Below, piece by piece: positions 13,002-24,486 of a stretch of 64,000 bases of DNA. Each line of letters opens with the position of its first letter. Position 1 is the stretch's first letter. A program made the position numbers and the translations under genes. Under the pieces are notes generated by a model. It did no database searches, was not told the origin of the DNA, and was given only the letters and a program-made list of their open reading frames with translations. Source of the stretch: Siderastrea radians (taxonomy: Eukaryota; Cnidaria; Anthozoa; Scleractinia; Rhizangiidae); contig OZ024890.1 of the NCBI GenBank assembly GCA_964017195.1, forward strand, positions 21,392,201 to 21,456,200, written 5' to 3'.

Positions 13002-13852
13002 AATATATTATCGCGTCTTAAATAACTGGAGAGCTTCAGCTGCTGCTGCAGCACCAACGTAGGTAATTCACATTACATAACCAGGAAGACAAAACGTATT
13101 AAACCGTGCTCAGTCCATCGCACATCGTCAAGATGTTCATTCGCGGTGTTTTTGTTTGGAACTGCTAAGGAGCTGACCGAAATGGCTGATGGGATTGCCT
13201 TTCGTCACACCACAAGACAATCATCTGATTATCCCAGTTTCTTCAAATTTGAAGCGGCGCTTCTAATTTTCTTGCTCGTTTTCGCCCCATGCCCTCGCGC
13301 AAATCCCACTTGGCTAAAAGGAAACGGAAACGACTGCTACGCAGGCACAGACATACCCGACATTTAGGTTTGGAAAATAGACCAAAACATGTAGAATCCT
13401 CCTTTTCGTTTTCCATTTTTTTTTCATTTTTTATTCTTGCATTGTTTTCATAGGTACTGCTGTGGCGACCCTAAATAAAACTACATCTAGTCCAAAATTA
13501 TTATATAAGCCCCGAAGCTTCCATGTGGACTTTATACTATAACATAAGATAGAACGTGAATGAACTATGAACTATGAGCTTCAGTTTTTGGGCAACTACA
13601 AAATTAGATTGGGAAACAAATATTTTCAAATAATTTACATAAGTTGCTTCCTTACAAGAAGTGCTACATACATAAATATGCGAGTAGGAATTACAGAATA
13701 TATTAGATATAACGCAACCAATTAACTTTTTTCACCATTTTATCCTGGAGAGTTTATTGTCATTAGTGTTTGTTACTTAACAGGAAAGTTGTCTTTTTTA
13801 TGACAAACTGAAACTTATAAATAATATGACAAATGACGCGTAGTATGTTTAA

Positions 13853-14114
13853 GGCCCAGTAATACGGACAACATCTTCGTGCAACTTGTCGCGCAACAAT
13901 GTTGCCTTGCAAGTTGAGATTGTTTGTTGCGCGTATCACCACCTTCGCACGCAACAAATTTTCATGTTGCAAAAAGTAAAAGCTACGTCTACTTTTTGCA
14001 ACATGAAAATTTGTTGCGCGCGAAGGTGGTAATAGGCACAAAAACAATCTCAACTTGCAACGCAACATTGTTGCGCGACAAGTTGCAAGAAAATGGTCCC
14101 CGTATTACTGGACC
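13853..14114. mobile_element. Palindromic 262-bp MITE with TTAA flanks
   Basis: The two halves are inverted copies of each other (GGCCCAGTAATACGG to CCGTATTACTGGACC, with TTTTTGCAACATGAAAATTT in mirror position) around a short loop near 13985. Exact TTAA flanks both sides (13849-13852, 14115-14118). Confidence 0.8.
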
Positions 14115-14747
14115 TTAACAAGTGGTCCATGCCCTTTGATATCACCTGCAACAAAGTTACCACAGAAACATTCACATGAAATGAAGATGTGACCATTGCA
14201 GTTGAAACTCAACATTTATCGAACTAAAACTCAACAGGTTAGCAATAGCATTCAAAAGCATTCACACTTGAAAGTCGAACAGCAGCTTACTGATAGAATT
14301 TCCTAGTTAAGTGTCACCAAACCAACGAAGTTATATGTCGAGAAACAAGATAACTTGAGAAGAAGAAAACTGACTTGTGCAATGAAAACTTGTGTCAAAG
14401 AAAATTTGTCATAGAAAAGCTGGATGGAAAACTTGCCCGACCTGGGCATCACGCAACACAACTGAAAGTCTAGTGTTTCAGTGTTTTTATGCGCACTTCT
14501 GCTTCACTTATAAATAGGAAAGCTCTTGTTTTGGCGAATCAACCTCGTTCCCAGGGCTTTAAAAGAGAAGGGGCTATGGGAACTAGGTTGTTCACAAGCT
14601 GGCGTTAGAAGACGGAATGACTTCCGGTTACCATTCCTGGCGTCCAAGACGTTCTGTGGTCCTGATCGTTTTTCATTTCTGATTCTCCTAAAGAAAACTA
14701 AATAGAAAAGTAATTTTTGAATTCTACTTTGTGGCATTTTGCATTTA

Positions 14748-15040
14748 GAGCGGTTTTCAATTGAACATCGTAAATCCAAACCCAAAGTAATTACTTTAGC
14801 CAATCACAACAAACACAAATTGCTCAATGAACCAATAAGAAATTGAAGCTAAAAATTGAAACAAATACATGTAACAGGCGCCAATAGCGAGAAAACGCGT
14901 GCGACCACGTCAAGGTTGGTTTTCGTTTTACTTCTGATTGGCCGAGAAGGTGGCGCGAGATTTTTAACCAATCACAGAGGGAAGAAAAGCAAAACCAAAA
15001 CAAACACAAATTGCTATCGACATTCAATTGAAAACCGCTC
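14748..15040. mobile_element. TA-flanked MITE family T1, copy 1
   Basis: Ends GAGCGGTTTTCAATTGA and TCAATTGAAAACCGCTC with TA on both sides. The interior carries several CCAAT boxes (CCAATCACA, ATTGGCC) and AACGCGTGCGA. Copies are also at 25907, 53996 and 54286. TA duplication fits Tc1/mariner-type MITEs. Confidence 0.8.
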
Positions 15041-15090
15041 TACAAGAATGGTTCACTAGCTGAACTCATTAAAGTTAAATTTAACTATCA

Positions 15091-18000
15091 TCAATCACTT
15101 ACATCATAGCGAAACTTACTCATTACAGCAGCGCAAATATCTTTAATCCTTTTAGCGTCTTTGCTACTAAGCTCTCTTTCCCAGGCCGTCACCGCCCTGC
15201 TTCCTAGTACCTCTCGCGACACACCTAAAGAGAACTGCGCAGTTTTGACGGCAGTGAGAATGCGGTGTTCAGCGGCAGGTGAAAGAGGAACACCTATAAA
15301 CTGAAACAATCTTTGAGCAGTTTTCCGAGGTTTATTGATCAGATCTTCGAAATGGATATAGTGTATGGCCTCTTGAGGAAGGAAATGATTCCTGCGAAAC
15401 GTCGCTCCTAGTTGCGTGGCCCAGAGATAAGAAAGAAACACAAGCATCTCCCCGTTTTCATCGTTTTTGTATTCAAGCGCAACCTGCCGAATTTCTTGAA
15501 ATTCGGTCGCATACTGGGTCATGTTTTTCTTTTGACATGTGACGTTTTTAATTGTAGAAACAGCGTCATGTACTGCAGCACGAAGTGTTTTATCCGCGCG
15601 CATTTCTCGAAGCCATGCGTTCACCCACCCTCTGGGGTCCCTAATTACAACAACGGCACGCATTCGTGAGCCAGCCACTTTCCGTAACCACCCAAGTTTC
15701 ATACTCCATCCGGGATTCCCTAGTCGGACCGACGGTAGAGCCTTGTAGGATTTTTTAGGCAAGTTTGGTTGGACTAATTTCGGATCTTTGGACAGAGCTT
15801 TCAACCACTTCCTTAGGTGAGTTGCATCGGAAGTGGGAAGAAAGCGAGAGTAAACCTCGCAAGGCTCCAAAAATTTGCGCACTGATCCGGGAAGGTCCGC
15901 AGTGAAGAAGTCCGAAGTATTCTTGAATAAGTAATGAAGAATTTCACTTCCGGCCAGTGGCAAAGAAGTGTAGAACACAAATGGTGGGTCTTCTTTAGGT
16001 TCGAAATTGTAGCTATCATCTGTCATTTTCATGTCTATCGGTTCTGTCCACGAGCAATTTATTCCGGAACACAAATCAAAATTTATTGTGAGAGTCAGAA
16101 CTAGCCACAACACTGCAATACTCCAAAGGAAAACTTTATATATGGTACGACCAACGATTTTACGCCGAAGCTGCAGGTAAAAAAACAGCAAAATGGCCGA
16201 AACACAAAGAATAAAAAAGAGCGAAGCGAGAATATTCCAAATAACAGGGAAATCTGCGCCACTTGACAATGAATTAAACGCTTCTACATCAGATGCAGAA
16301 ATGACGTCTAAACCGAAACGCACAGTTTTGTTGTCATCGATCTGAACTTTACAGAATCCACCAAATCCTAAAAAATTGTATCTGGAGTAAGGTAGACTGT
16401 GTTTTGTTGCTATGGAAACAACGTATTTCACTCCATTGATACTCAAACGCAACTTCAATCCGCGATCATGCGAAGTGATGACTTGTGGGAGCTCTACTCT
16501 GTTACCGGGTCCCAAGAAAAGATACGTGGTTCGAGTGTAATGCGCATTAAGGGCTGTAGTTATGTTGAGGTAGTTCGTCTTCATCGATTTGTAGCCTGTC
16601 ACATACTCACTCGCTTGTACTAAACTTTCCTTGCGGTTCTCTAGGTTTGTCCAGTACACCCTGTGTAAAAGCCCTCCTACTGAGATTCTAGCATGTGTAC
16701 CATGTGAGGAGCTTGTATTGAGTATAAAAGGATGGTCCACATTGTGGAAGAAGGCGCTCATAATTGATGCTTTTCCCTGTCGTTTTCTTTCAACGTGATC
16801 AACAACAAGAAGAACGCTTGGGGTCAGCATTATCAGGTTGCGATAGACACTCGAGAGCCCCAGCTCTGTTCTATACCAATTACTCATCTCTCCACTAACA
16901 AAAACCATATTACCTTCATTTGACGCGGAGATAACATCTCCTTCGGCCCTCCAGGCGGACATTGTCTTAAAATTAAACCAACGATGGCACTCTCCAATTT
17001 GCCCTTCGAAGGGGCTGAAGCACTCCGAATTGCTGGAGGGGCCAAATAATAAGGCATTATTGAGCCAGGTGTATTTGTGGGCATAAAATGTTTCGGTGAT
17101 GAAGGGAACCCCATTTGGGGCAAACACGAATGATCCTTGGTCCGGCTGTTCGTGTCCCGCGTTAAAATTCCTCCAACCTTTTATCCATGAACGAAACCCT
17201 TTCCTCTTTACGATAGAGTTAATTGCCCTCCCGTGAAGGACACTGCATTTAAAGGAGAGAAAAGTTTGCCCCCTACCTAGGGGATGTTTTGAGCTGTTGT
17301 TGTGAGACAGAGTTGTAGCGACCCCGCCTCCGTAAGTAACAACTCCCCAGTCACTGAACACGTGAAGGCGTGACAGGGTCGGATTCGGTTGAGCTCTCTC
17401 TGTGATGCTTGCATTGTAGAATAGGAGCTCTGTGTGAAGCATGCAATGTCCATGAGACGAGGCTTGGGTTAAGGGTGATTTCAAAACTCTGTGCTCTCTG
17501 ATCTGTCTTGCCAACCAATTTCCCAAGCCGTTCCTCAGCACAAAACTGTCCAAGAAAACTAGCTGGCTTTCTGGGCCGTAGAACCAGTTCCGATTGGAGT
17601 CACCAATGCCGACGGTCTCTTTGAACCCAGGAAGGACCGTATAGTGTATGAACCAAAAGTGCTCTTTCAGCCAAGAGTTACGCGTGAAATCAGTGTGAAA
17701 GTGACGTAACGCAACGAAAATGTACTGCGTCAAGGAGCGTGACGTGTAGGTGCCATAAGCAACCCCTTCATTGATTGAACCGTCCACTACAAAGTTTAAC
17801 AGCTCTAAGTTCCTGCTCAGCATTAGGTGAGCACGTGACATCCATTTCTCTGCCTCGATATTCTGATGCCGGGTGACAACCAAAGCGCCCGTTAAAATAG
17901 CCATATAGTTCGTCGCTACGTGATTTTGAAGGTAGGAGGTTCCCCACCACAAGTTTCTGTCGTAAGATCTCTCGTACAGTTCCTTAGTCACGGCCGTGAT

Positions 18001-18528
18001 CTTCTTCAAGAAGCGAGCTCTTTGACTGTCGCTCAAGCGAGTGTACAGAAAGTCGTAAGCAGTTGCCATGCCCGTTAGAGAGTGTGCGACTGGAACATCG
18101 TCATGCAACGATGCGTTAACACGCCAGTTTGGGAGATTTACAAGACGATCCATAAACAGAATAGCAAGCTCTCTCGCTTTGGTGTCATCTGGGTTTAAAA
18201 CACAATAGAACGCCAACGCGGATAGGTCGTTACCGAAACGTTCGTTCCAAGTGCTGGCGAACTTGGACCATTCGCTCGGCGGTAGATGCTTCTCAGGATT
18301 TTGTGCAATTTCTTGAGTCGCGGCTCGAATCCTACCCGCTATTTCAGCGTGTGTAGTTCTTGCGCGCTGTTGAAGAGCTGGAATGTCATTCTCGTTGAAA
18401 AACAAGAAAGGATGCGGGAGTTCCACTCTTGATTCCATGTTTGTAGACTTAATAGAAGCAAATGCGAAAAACAGCGGTAAAAAGGTTCTTAAAAACGGCA
18501 TCGCACGCTTGCAACTCGAACCAGACAA
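15091..18528 (-). CDS. DSEL: Dermatan-sulfate epimerase-like protein, single exon, 1145 aa
   Basis: One uninterrupted frame. Residues 11-25 are a hydrophobic signal segment. Residues ~35-750 match the DSE/DSEL epimerase region (alginate-lyase-like alpha toroid, then beta sandwich). Candidate catalytic positions lie in QNHVATNY (H203), [13 protein letters not shown] (Y258/Y261) and [10 protein letters not shown] (H459), matching in order the His, Tyr and His of human DSE. Two membrane spans follow at ~763-785 and ~797-815. Residues ~848-1140 resemble a sulfotransferase: a PAPS 5'-phosphosulfate-like loop TSLPLAGSE (854-862) and a 3'-phosphate-like [14 protein letters not shown] (959-972). DSE enzymes convert glucuronic to iduronic acid in chondroitin/dermatan sulfate in the ER/Golgi lumen. 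The fused C-terminal domain and lack of introns fit vertebrate DSEL, which is also intronless and about 1200 aa. Whether the C-terminal domain is active is unknown. A TA-type MITE ends 50 bp past the stop. Confidence 0.95.
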   Translation of the reverse strand: MSGSSCKRAMPFLRTFLPLFFAFASIKSTNMESRVELPHPFLFFNENDIPALQQRARTTHAEIAGRIRAATQEIAQNPEKHLPPSEWSKFASTWNERFGNDLSALAFYCVLNPDDTKARELAILFMDRLVNLPNWRVNASLHDDVPVAHSLTGMATAYDFLYTRLSDSQRARFLKKITAVTKELYERSYDRNLWWGTSYLQNHVATNYMAILTGALVVTRHQNIEAEKWMSRAHLMLSRNLELLNFVVDGSINEGVAYGTYTSRSLTQYIFVALRHFHTDFTRNSWLKEHFWFIHYTVLPGFKETVGIGDSNRNWFYGPESQLVFLDSFVLRNGLGNWLARQIREHRVLKSPLTQASSHGHCMLHTELLFYNASITERAQPNPTLSRLHVFSDWGVVTYGGGVATTLSHNNSSKHPLGRGQTFLSFKCSVLHGRAINSIVKRKGFRSWIKGWRNFNAGHEQPDQGSFVFAPNGVPFITETFYAHKYTWLNNALLFGPSSNSECFSPFEGQIGECHRWFNFKTMSAWRAEGDVISASNEGNMVFVSGEMSNWYRTELGLSSVYRNLIMLTPSVLLVVDHVERKRQGKASIMSAFFHNVDHPFILNTSSSHGTHARISVGGLLHRVYWTNLENRKESLVQASEYVTGYKSMKTNYLNITTALNAHYTRTTYLFLGPGNRVELPQVITSHDRGLKLRLSINGVKYVVSIATKHSLPYSRYNFLGFGGFCKVQIDDNKTVRFGLDVISASDVEAFNSLSSGADFPVIWNILASLFFILCVSAILLFFYLQLRRKIVGRTIYKVFLWSIAVLWLVLTLTINFDLCSGINCSWTEPIDMKMTDDSYNFEPKEDPPFVFYTSLPLAGSEILHYLFKNTSDFFTADLPGSVRKFLEPCEVYSRFLPTSDATHLRKWLKALSKDPKLVQPNLPKKSYKALPSVRLGNPGWSMKLGWLRKVAGSRMRAVVVIRDPRGWVNAWLREMRADKTLRAAVHDAVSTIKNVTCQKKNMTQYATEFQEIRQVALEYKNDENGEMLVFLSYLWATQLGATFRRNHFLPQEAIHYIHFEDLINKPRKTAQRLFQFIGVPLSPAAEHRILTAVKTAQFSLGVSREVLGSRAVTAWERELSSKDAKRIKDICAAVMSKFRYDVSD

Positions 18529-21500
18529 ACCAAAAAGTTTTATCCGTTTTGTCTTAGATATCGTGTATCCAGTAACAAATGTGTCACCTACTGACTTCCT
18601 GTGGGAAATAATTCGGTAATTTGATTGGCCGAGGAAGACAAATCACGCTCGTGAACAAAACACAACACTGATATATGGTCATGTATCATACACTATATTA
18701 TATACTTTAGATTTTTTAAAAAAGTGTTGGGGATGATCGAATAGGGGCAAAAATCAAACTCATAAAATCGCTGGACCAGAAATCAACCCCCAAAACATCC
18801 GATGCCGAATTTTCGAGCCTTTAAAATTTTCGGAAAGGATTAAATGATATAACACCTACATAACACGAAAAAAAAAAACTTTAGAAATTGGATGTTTGTA
18901 TTTGTTTATTCATCATACCATCTGAATTTATCTTTTCCTCACCTGGTAGTCATTCTAACAACACTAGAGACACCCAAGGACATCTTCTGTTTCAACAATA
19001 ACATTATGAATGACGACAACTCTAAACAAGACCACCCGGGCAAGAACGCGTTTGGTTGTACTTTATTCGCAGAACTACACGGCCGGGATACGCGGGTACT
19101 ACCACGAATCTACAGATTGTTTTGAATACCCAAAAAAATCCCTACTTAAGTCAAGCCACTCCAAAAATACTTGCCAAACTTTCCCTCTCAAAAATATCCC
19201 AGAATCGAAAATTTCAAACCCAAAAAAATCCTTCGATCGTCCCCGTCACTTGAAATCCGGAATATCCCCCCCGGCCGGGGGGGGGAAGGGGTGGTTCGCA
19301 AGGAAATATTTCAAAAACGAGAGCGAATGATTCATTTTAGAGTCTGGGGACCTGAAGCCCGAGTTTTCTTTTTTTTTTATTTTAAAAGTGTACTTCTCCA
19401 AGAGCTTGACATTGATAACATTTCTCACTTCCGTTAGCAGTGCGAAGGTAGCTGTCGAGTTACCGATCGAGTACCTTTTTGAGTTAGGTTCGCAGGTAGG
19501 ATCGCAGTTATAATCCCGTCTTAAGATCCCCTGTACGAACGAAAGGCGTTTCTCGCGCGCGTGAAACACCAAATCACCAAAAACTACGAGACTTTTGATT
19601 GACTGGTGAATTTCTCTAAGTTCTTTTTTAATGTTTCTTCCCCCCCCCCAAAAAAAAAAGAAAAAAAAATCAAAAGTATTTTATGCTATTTTGCGGGTTT
19701 GTGTATGGGAAATTTTAAACAAGCTCCAGTTTTTTCGCAAGGCGTGACCAAGGTGTAGTATATGTGTATCCATTGTCCAATCATGCAGAATAAGCCGTCG
19801 GTTGTCGGAAGGGGTGAGGGATCAAATTCTCGCGTTTCTCTCGATCAAAATTTAATGTCAAGAAACAGAGAGCTGTTTAATTTGTTGGTACTTTCTAGAA
19901 GCAAGTTGCAACGAATCATCCTCATTTGCAAAAATTTTGCATATCGCCGAAACGTCGCCCCATGCGCGAAATTAAAGGCAAAAATTTCCTGTAGGCAAGA
20001 AACCTTTTTACATTCCTCTATGGGCTTGTTGTAGTATATAAAGAAAAGAAACTCGGATGATGTGCAATAGCGTCAAGTTTTTGTTTAATTGTGGCTTGGC
20101 CGTTCAGAAATCCTCTCTAAAAGAAGAAATGAACCACCCACGGTGACGTCGCTGCATATTAAAAAAACGCACACACACAATTTTGGTCCCAACTGTTCTT
20201 TAAATTAGGTTTGACCATCTACTTAATGCTGTAGAAACGATGCTTGGGAATTGTGGTCGAAAAAAAATATCACAAGTGTGCTGAAAAGTTGAATCAATTC
20301 AAAAAACATATTGGGGTAATTTATTCATATATTCATAAAATTTTCTTCTGTCTTGCTTTTATTACGGTATGGTGTCTCCGAAATTTATTTTTATTAATCT
20401 GTGTTACTGGGATTTTCATTATGCTACAAGCAGTTTACTGTGAACGTCGTTTTTTCCGACAATGTGGGGACTTGAATAGTCTTGGCTTGTCTGTTGTACA
20501 AACCCCGACCACGCGTCTGAAGAATTTAAGGTTTTTCTATCACTGCGTTGAGTTGTGTCATGTTGATAAATTTTAACAAGAGGGAAATAGCTGTCCATGC
20601 GTCCATTTCCTCAATTTCACGGCTAATTTTGCTATGTGCATGCGCGAGGGTTCTCTTTTTGCTTTAAGACAGACAATTTATGTAATTCTGCGGTAGGGTC
20701 TGAATGGTACCTGATAAATCGGAAGGTCAGCTTTCAGCTTTTTTTGCTTTCAGCTTTAAGTAACGTGGTTGAGAACCTGTACCCTAAAACTCCGTCCTTC
20801 CTTTTAGTGGGGAAGCATAATGTGGTTAATGTTTGAGCCGAAAGCCTTTCTTTTTAAATTTATTATCATTTGGGCATATCTGGGTCTCTTACATCTCAAC
20901 CCTCTCTAGTTGTGAGAAGAACTGAAGAGCACTTCCGTGGTGTGCCCACCCAAAAGCCGCCATCTCTTTAAAAGGGAAGGAGTTGTGGGTAAAGGTTTCC
21001 GCACCCAACAGCTCCCTCCTTATGTTTATGGGGGGGCTAGTGGGTGATGTTGTATCTCTTTGAGCGTTTCCTCCTCTTAAGGCCCAGGAAGTGAGGTTTG
21101 AGAAAGCTACGTGTCTGGTAGACTTAAGGCTTTAGGACTGTCAAGAAACAACACGCGGACAACTTTACCGGCTATTTATTGTCTACCAAACCATTGGATT
21201 GCGCCCCCTGATCATGAGCTCTAGGAAACATGAAGTTCGAGTTCTCACCGAACGTCGTTTCAAGCAAACAACGCTGAAATAGGTCGACACAGGACAACAT
21301 AACTGACGGTAAGGTGATAAATTTATTTATTTCAGTGTTGTCTGCTTGAAACAAAGTTCGGTGAGAACTTGGCCTATTCCAGGCTCCGCGGCAGTGGAGA
21401 AAGCGTGAATTGAGAAAACGAGCGCCAAAAAACGCGTAGGGGCTGGGGAGAGACAAGGCGGCTCCCTTCCTTTTCCCGCCACCCCTCCCTTTTCTCCAGA

Positions 21501-23582
21501 TCCCGCGCGTCTTATTTTCGCGTTTCCTTTCTAATTTTTGTGCCGTCCCTACTATCTGAGAGCCTGGAACAGGCTAGTGAGAACTCGAACTAGAGCTCAT
21601 GCTCTGATTGGCCACTCAACCTCGAGTTAGCATCTGCTATTCACCTCCCGAAATTGTCCTGGATTTCGCTCACGAACTGTTTTGCGCTGGCTATCTACTG
21701 TATCCACTGACTTGGTGTTACTAAAACAGATATTCACCTTAGTGTCGGTGAGGAGTGGTAGATATTACCTCGTCAGGGAAACCACTATTTACCTCTACTT
21801 CGGTGAATAATTGCCCAATACATAACCTTCTTTGCGATAACAGGCTACCCAGTCTTAGTAATTCAGTTTTACACGAATGTCAGAGCGGGGGGGAAGGGGG
21901 GGGGGAGGAGAGTGTTACGTAAGTGAAACCCAAACTATTAGTTAGTGTTTATTATTTGTCTGCTGGTTAGTGCTGCACCGTGGTATACAAAAAAGAAAAG
22001 AGGAGAAAGGAAGAAATAGACAATCCAAGTTTTAGTTTATTTTATTTGAGATTTGTAGTGTTTTTGTGTTGCTCGCTGCAATAAATGAAAACAAACAGTG
22101 CAACAGTACTACTACTGTATTTTTATTTCGTGTCCACTTGTTGGTCAAGTGTTGTTGTTGTTATAATTGATGTTTTTGCTGGGTGATTTCGTTTGCAGCA
22201 TACGCGTATGCATTTATTCTTGTTAACTGATGCACTTATTCAAAAACTGATGCATTGTTCAAAACAATGGTTAATTTGCACCTACAAATGAGGCAACTTT
22301 ACTCGCATGCTACAATATAACCCACCCTATTGTACGGGGGAATAATAGAAACTAATTAACAATTAGATTATGAGCTCGAGATTTCTATCGCGTGTTAGTA
22401 TAAATCTACTAGCGTTCTATCACTAATGCTGTTCTCTGATTGGCTACGCTACTCACTATCTTTTCTGTTGTAGATAGTGAGTAGAGTGAGCAGCCTGTTG
22501 GTGTGACCTATTTATATCATTTTTCAATAAAAACATGTAGTGTCTGCTGTTCAGTTTTGAACGTCTAGTAGATTTATACTAAAACAATTAGATTATTCGC
22601 TCTCGATTTCTATGCGTGATAGTTGATTCGGCCTTCGGCCTCATCAACTATCATGCGATAGAAATCTCGAGCTCATAATCTAATTGTTAAATAGTTTTAC
22701 TACATTGCATTGTTATTTTGAAGTATAAGACTGCGCCTGCTGCTCACCTCTTCGCTATTCACTATCATGGAATAGATAGCAAGTAGGGTAGCCAATCAGA
22801 TTGCAGCATTTGTGATAGAACGCTAGTAGATTCATACTAATACGGAAGTAGTAGATGTACCAACAGCTGATCACTGCTATGTTCTTCAATGTTTCTCTGG
22901 TCTCTATATATTAGAGTTTTCCAAACGAAAATTCTAAAGCAAAAACACCAGTCTACAATTCATTCTCTCTCGTCTCTCAAGGATAGTCGAGCGATAAGGG
23001 TAAAACAGAGGTATGAAAAACTTCCTCCCAACTAACATGTGAACTCTTCATGATGTCCCATTGTTTGCTTAATGCGCATGCCATCTTAATTGTGGTAATT
23101 ATTTATTTATTTATTTGTTTATTTTATTTATTTATTTATTTGGTTATTTATTTATTTATTTAATTATTTATTCATTCATTCATTCATTTATTTATTATAT
23201 ACGGCTTGGAGTTGCTTAGACGTGCATGAAACTCTTAAATGCAAAAACCCCATTATTAGCAATATTTGATTGCTCGCTATCCGTGAGGGGAAAGAGAAAG
23301 TGCAAACACATATCATGATCCCTGTCGACTTTCAGTTAATCCAACCACTAATCTACTATAATTTGGGGGGAGAGTAAAAAAATATAGGGACATTTTTCAA
23401 AATGCTTTAGCTCATCAAAAAAACTACTTTAAGGGATACGAAACAAGCATTCACAGGATGAAAGAACCCCACCACTCTTGTTGTGGTATTGCAAAGGGAA
23501 AAATCCCAGCCCTATGGATCATATCCCCAGACCTGCTGGGCTCGGTCTACTAATTTCCTAAAGTTCTTGATTGCATTGTCAC
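18529..23582. other. Intergenic region upstream of DSEL, repeat relics only
   Basis: It holds the DSEL promoter and several weak inverted-repeat relics. Inverted GGGGATGATCGAA / TTCGATCGTCCCC ends lie at about 18730 and 19240. A stem pair TTCTCACCGAACGTCGTTTC / GAAACAAAGTTCGGTGAGAA lies at 21240-21360, with a GAGCCTGGAAyAGGCT-ended relic just after it (about 21370-21580). Inverted repeats rich in CTCGAGATTTCTATCG occupy 22340-22850, including a hairpin at 22618-22662. An (ATTT)n microsatellite lies at about 23098-23190. No exon was recognised. Confidence 0.5.
23098..23198 (+). repeat. (ATTT)n microsatellite with ATTC variant
   Basis: TTTA/ATTT tetranucleotide repeats, with a short run of ATTC near the right end. 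Confidence 0.9.
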
Positions 23583-23692
23583 TTATAATTGACTATAGCC
23601 ATTTTTAAGGCAGAAGCTAGTTAGTACTGCAGGCAGTTGTGGTTCCTCTTCATCCGATGCTCCTATGTTGAGTTGGTCTGTCTTGGACGAGT
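23583..23692 (-). other. Exon-like open stretch with acceptor and stop
   Basis: A TTTTCAG acceptor precedes an open frame reading SSKTDQLNIGASDEEEPQLP and further to GYSQL-TAA. A second exon-like stretch at 24118-24049 ends in a phase that would join it. Its acidic Ser/Glu-rich character resembles a coding C-terminus, but there is no family match and the link to the 24.5-26.5 kb candidate gene is speculative. Confidence 0.2.
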
Positions 23693-24486
23693 CTGAAAAC
23701 CACAGAAATAGGATGAGAAACTTTGTCAAGCACTGCGCCCAATTTTTGTTTACGTTGTAAAGCCTATCAAACACATGAGTATATATTCTCGGGCAAGCAT
23801 GAAGCCCTAGTGATATTCTTGGCGGATAAATTAATGAGCCAGCGTATCATGTGTGAAATCAAAATAAGTGAATTTGAAAGACAGTGATAATAAGACAATA
23901 ACCCTCTCCACAGGTAAAAATATCTTGCAGAAAAAGATGCTTTTACAATATTCTTTAACACATGTTTAAGGCTACTGGTATTTCCCGTGTGAGAGAGATT
24001 TTTTAATTGTATTCAAAAAACTGCAAACAAACTTGGTTAAAAACGAACCTTGGTGATTTCCTCTTCTGTTTTCGTTGGTTTCCAGGGCTTGTATTGCCAG
24101 GGCTCGTATTGTTATCACCTAATGTTTATTAAGTCTTGTTTCTTCTGCTTCATTTCTTCTACAAGGTCCGTCCTGTTGGATTGATGTCATATTGATCACC
24201 ATGATTACCTTATCAACTCATTTCATAAATCCAAATTTTCGGATTAATGACAAATTTATTCAAGCTTTTCCTGATCTTTCGCTTATCTCTCTCTGCTGAC
24301 TCAGTAACCATTCTCAGTGATTACATTAGTTCGATACTGGTACAGCATTGAAAAAAAATAGCCTTAATTAAAAAAACAACAACAACAACAACAACTCCAG
24401 TTTTGCGTGCCAGGATTATATATTCGCAGGGTCGAAACCAGTCTAAGTTTCGCCAACAATCATTTTCCTTCTAACATACCTGTAGT

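Larger units (their letters stand above)
13002..15090. other. Intergenic region between ZNRF and DSEL
   Basis: It contains the ZNRF promoter (just above 13001), a TTAA-flanked palindromic MITE (13853-14114) and a TA-flanked MITE (14748-15040) adjoining the DSEL 3' end. A 73-codon open frame on the plus strand at 13146-13367 has no recognisable features. No RNA gene was seen. Confidence 0.6.

Noticed and set aside
13146..13367. A 73-codon plus-strand frame near the ZNRF promoter as a divergent gene
   Set aside because: Short, no recognisable domain, no downstream exon identified.
20244..20576. A 110-codon frame with hydrophobic stretches, possibly a membrane protein
   Set aside because: The T-rich composition explains the hydrophobicity; no family signature, no neighbouring exons and no start context of note.
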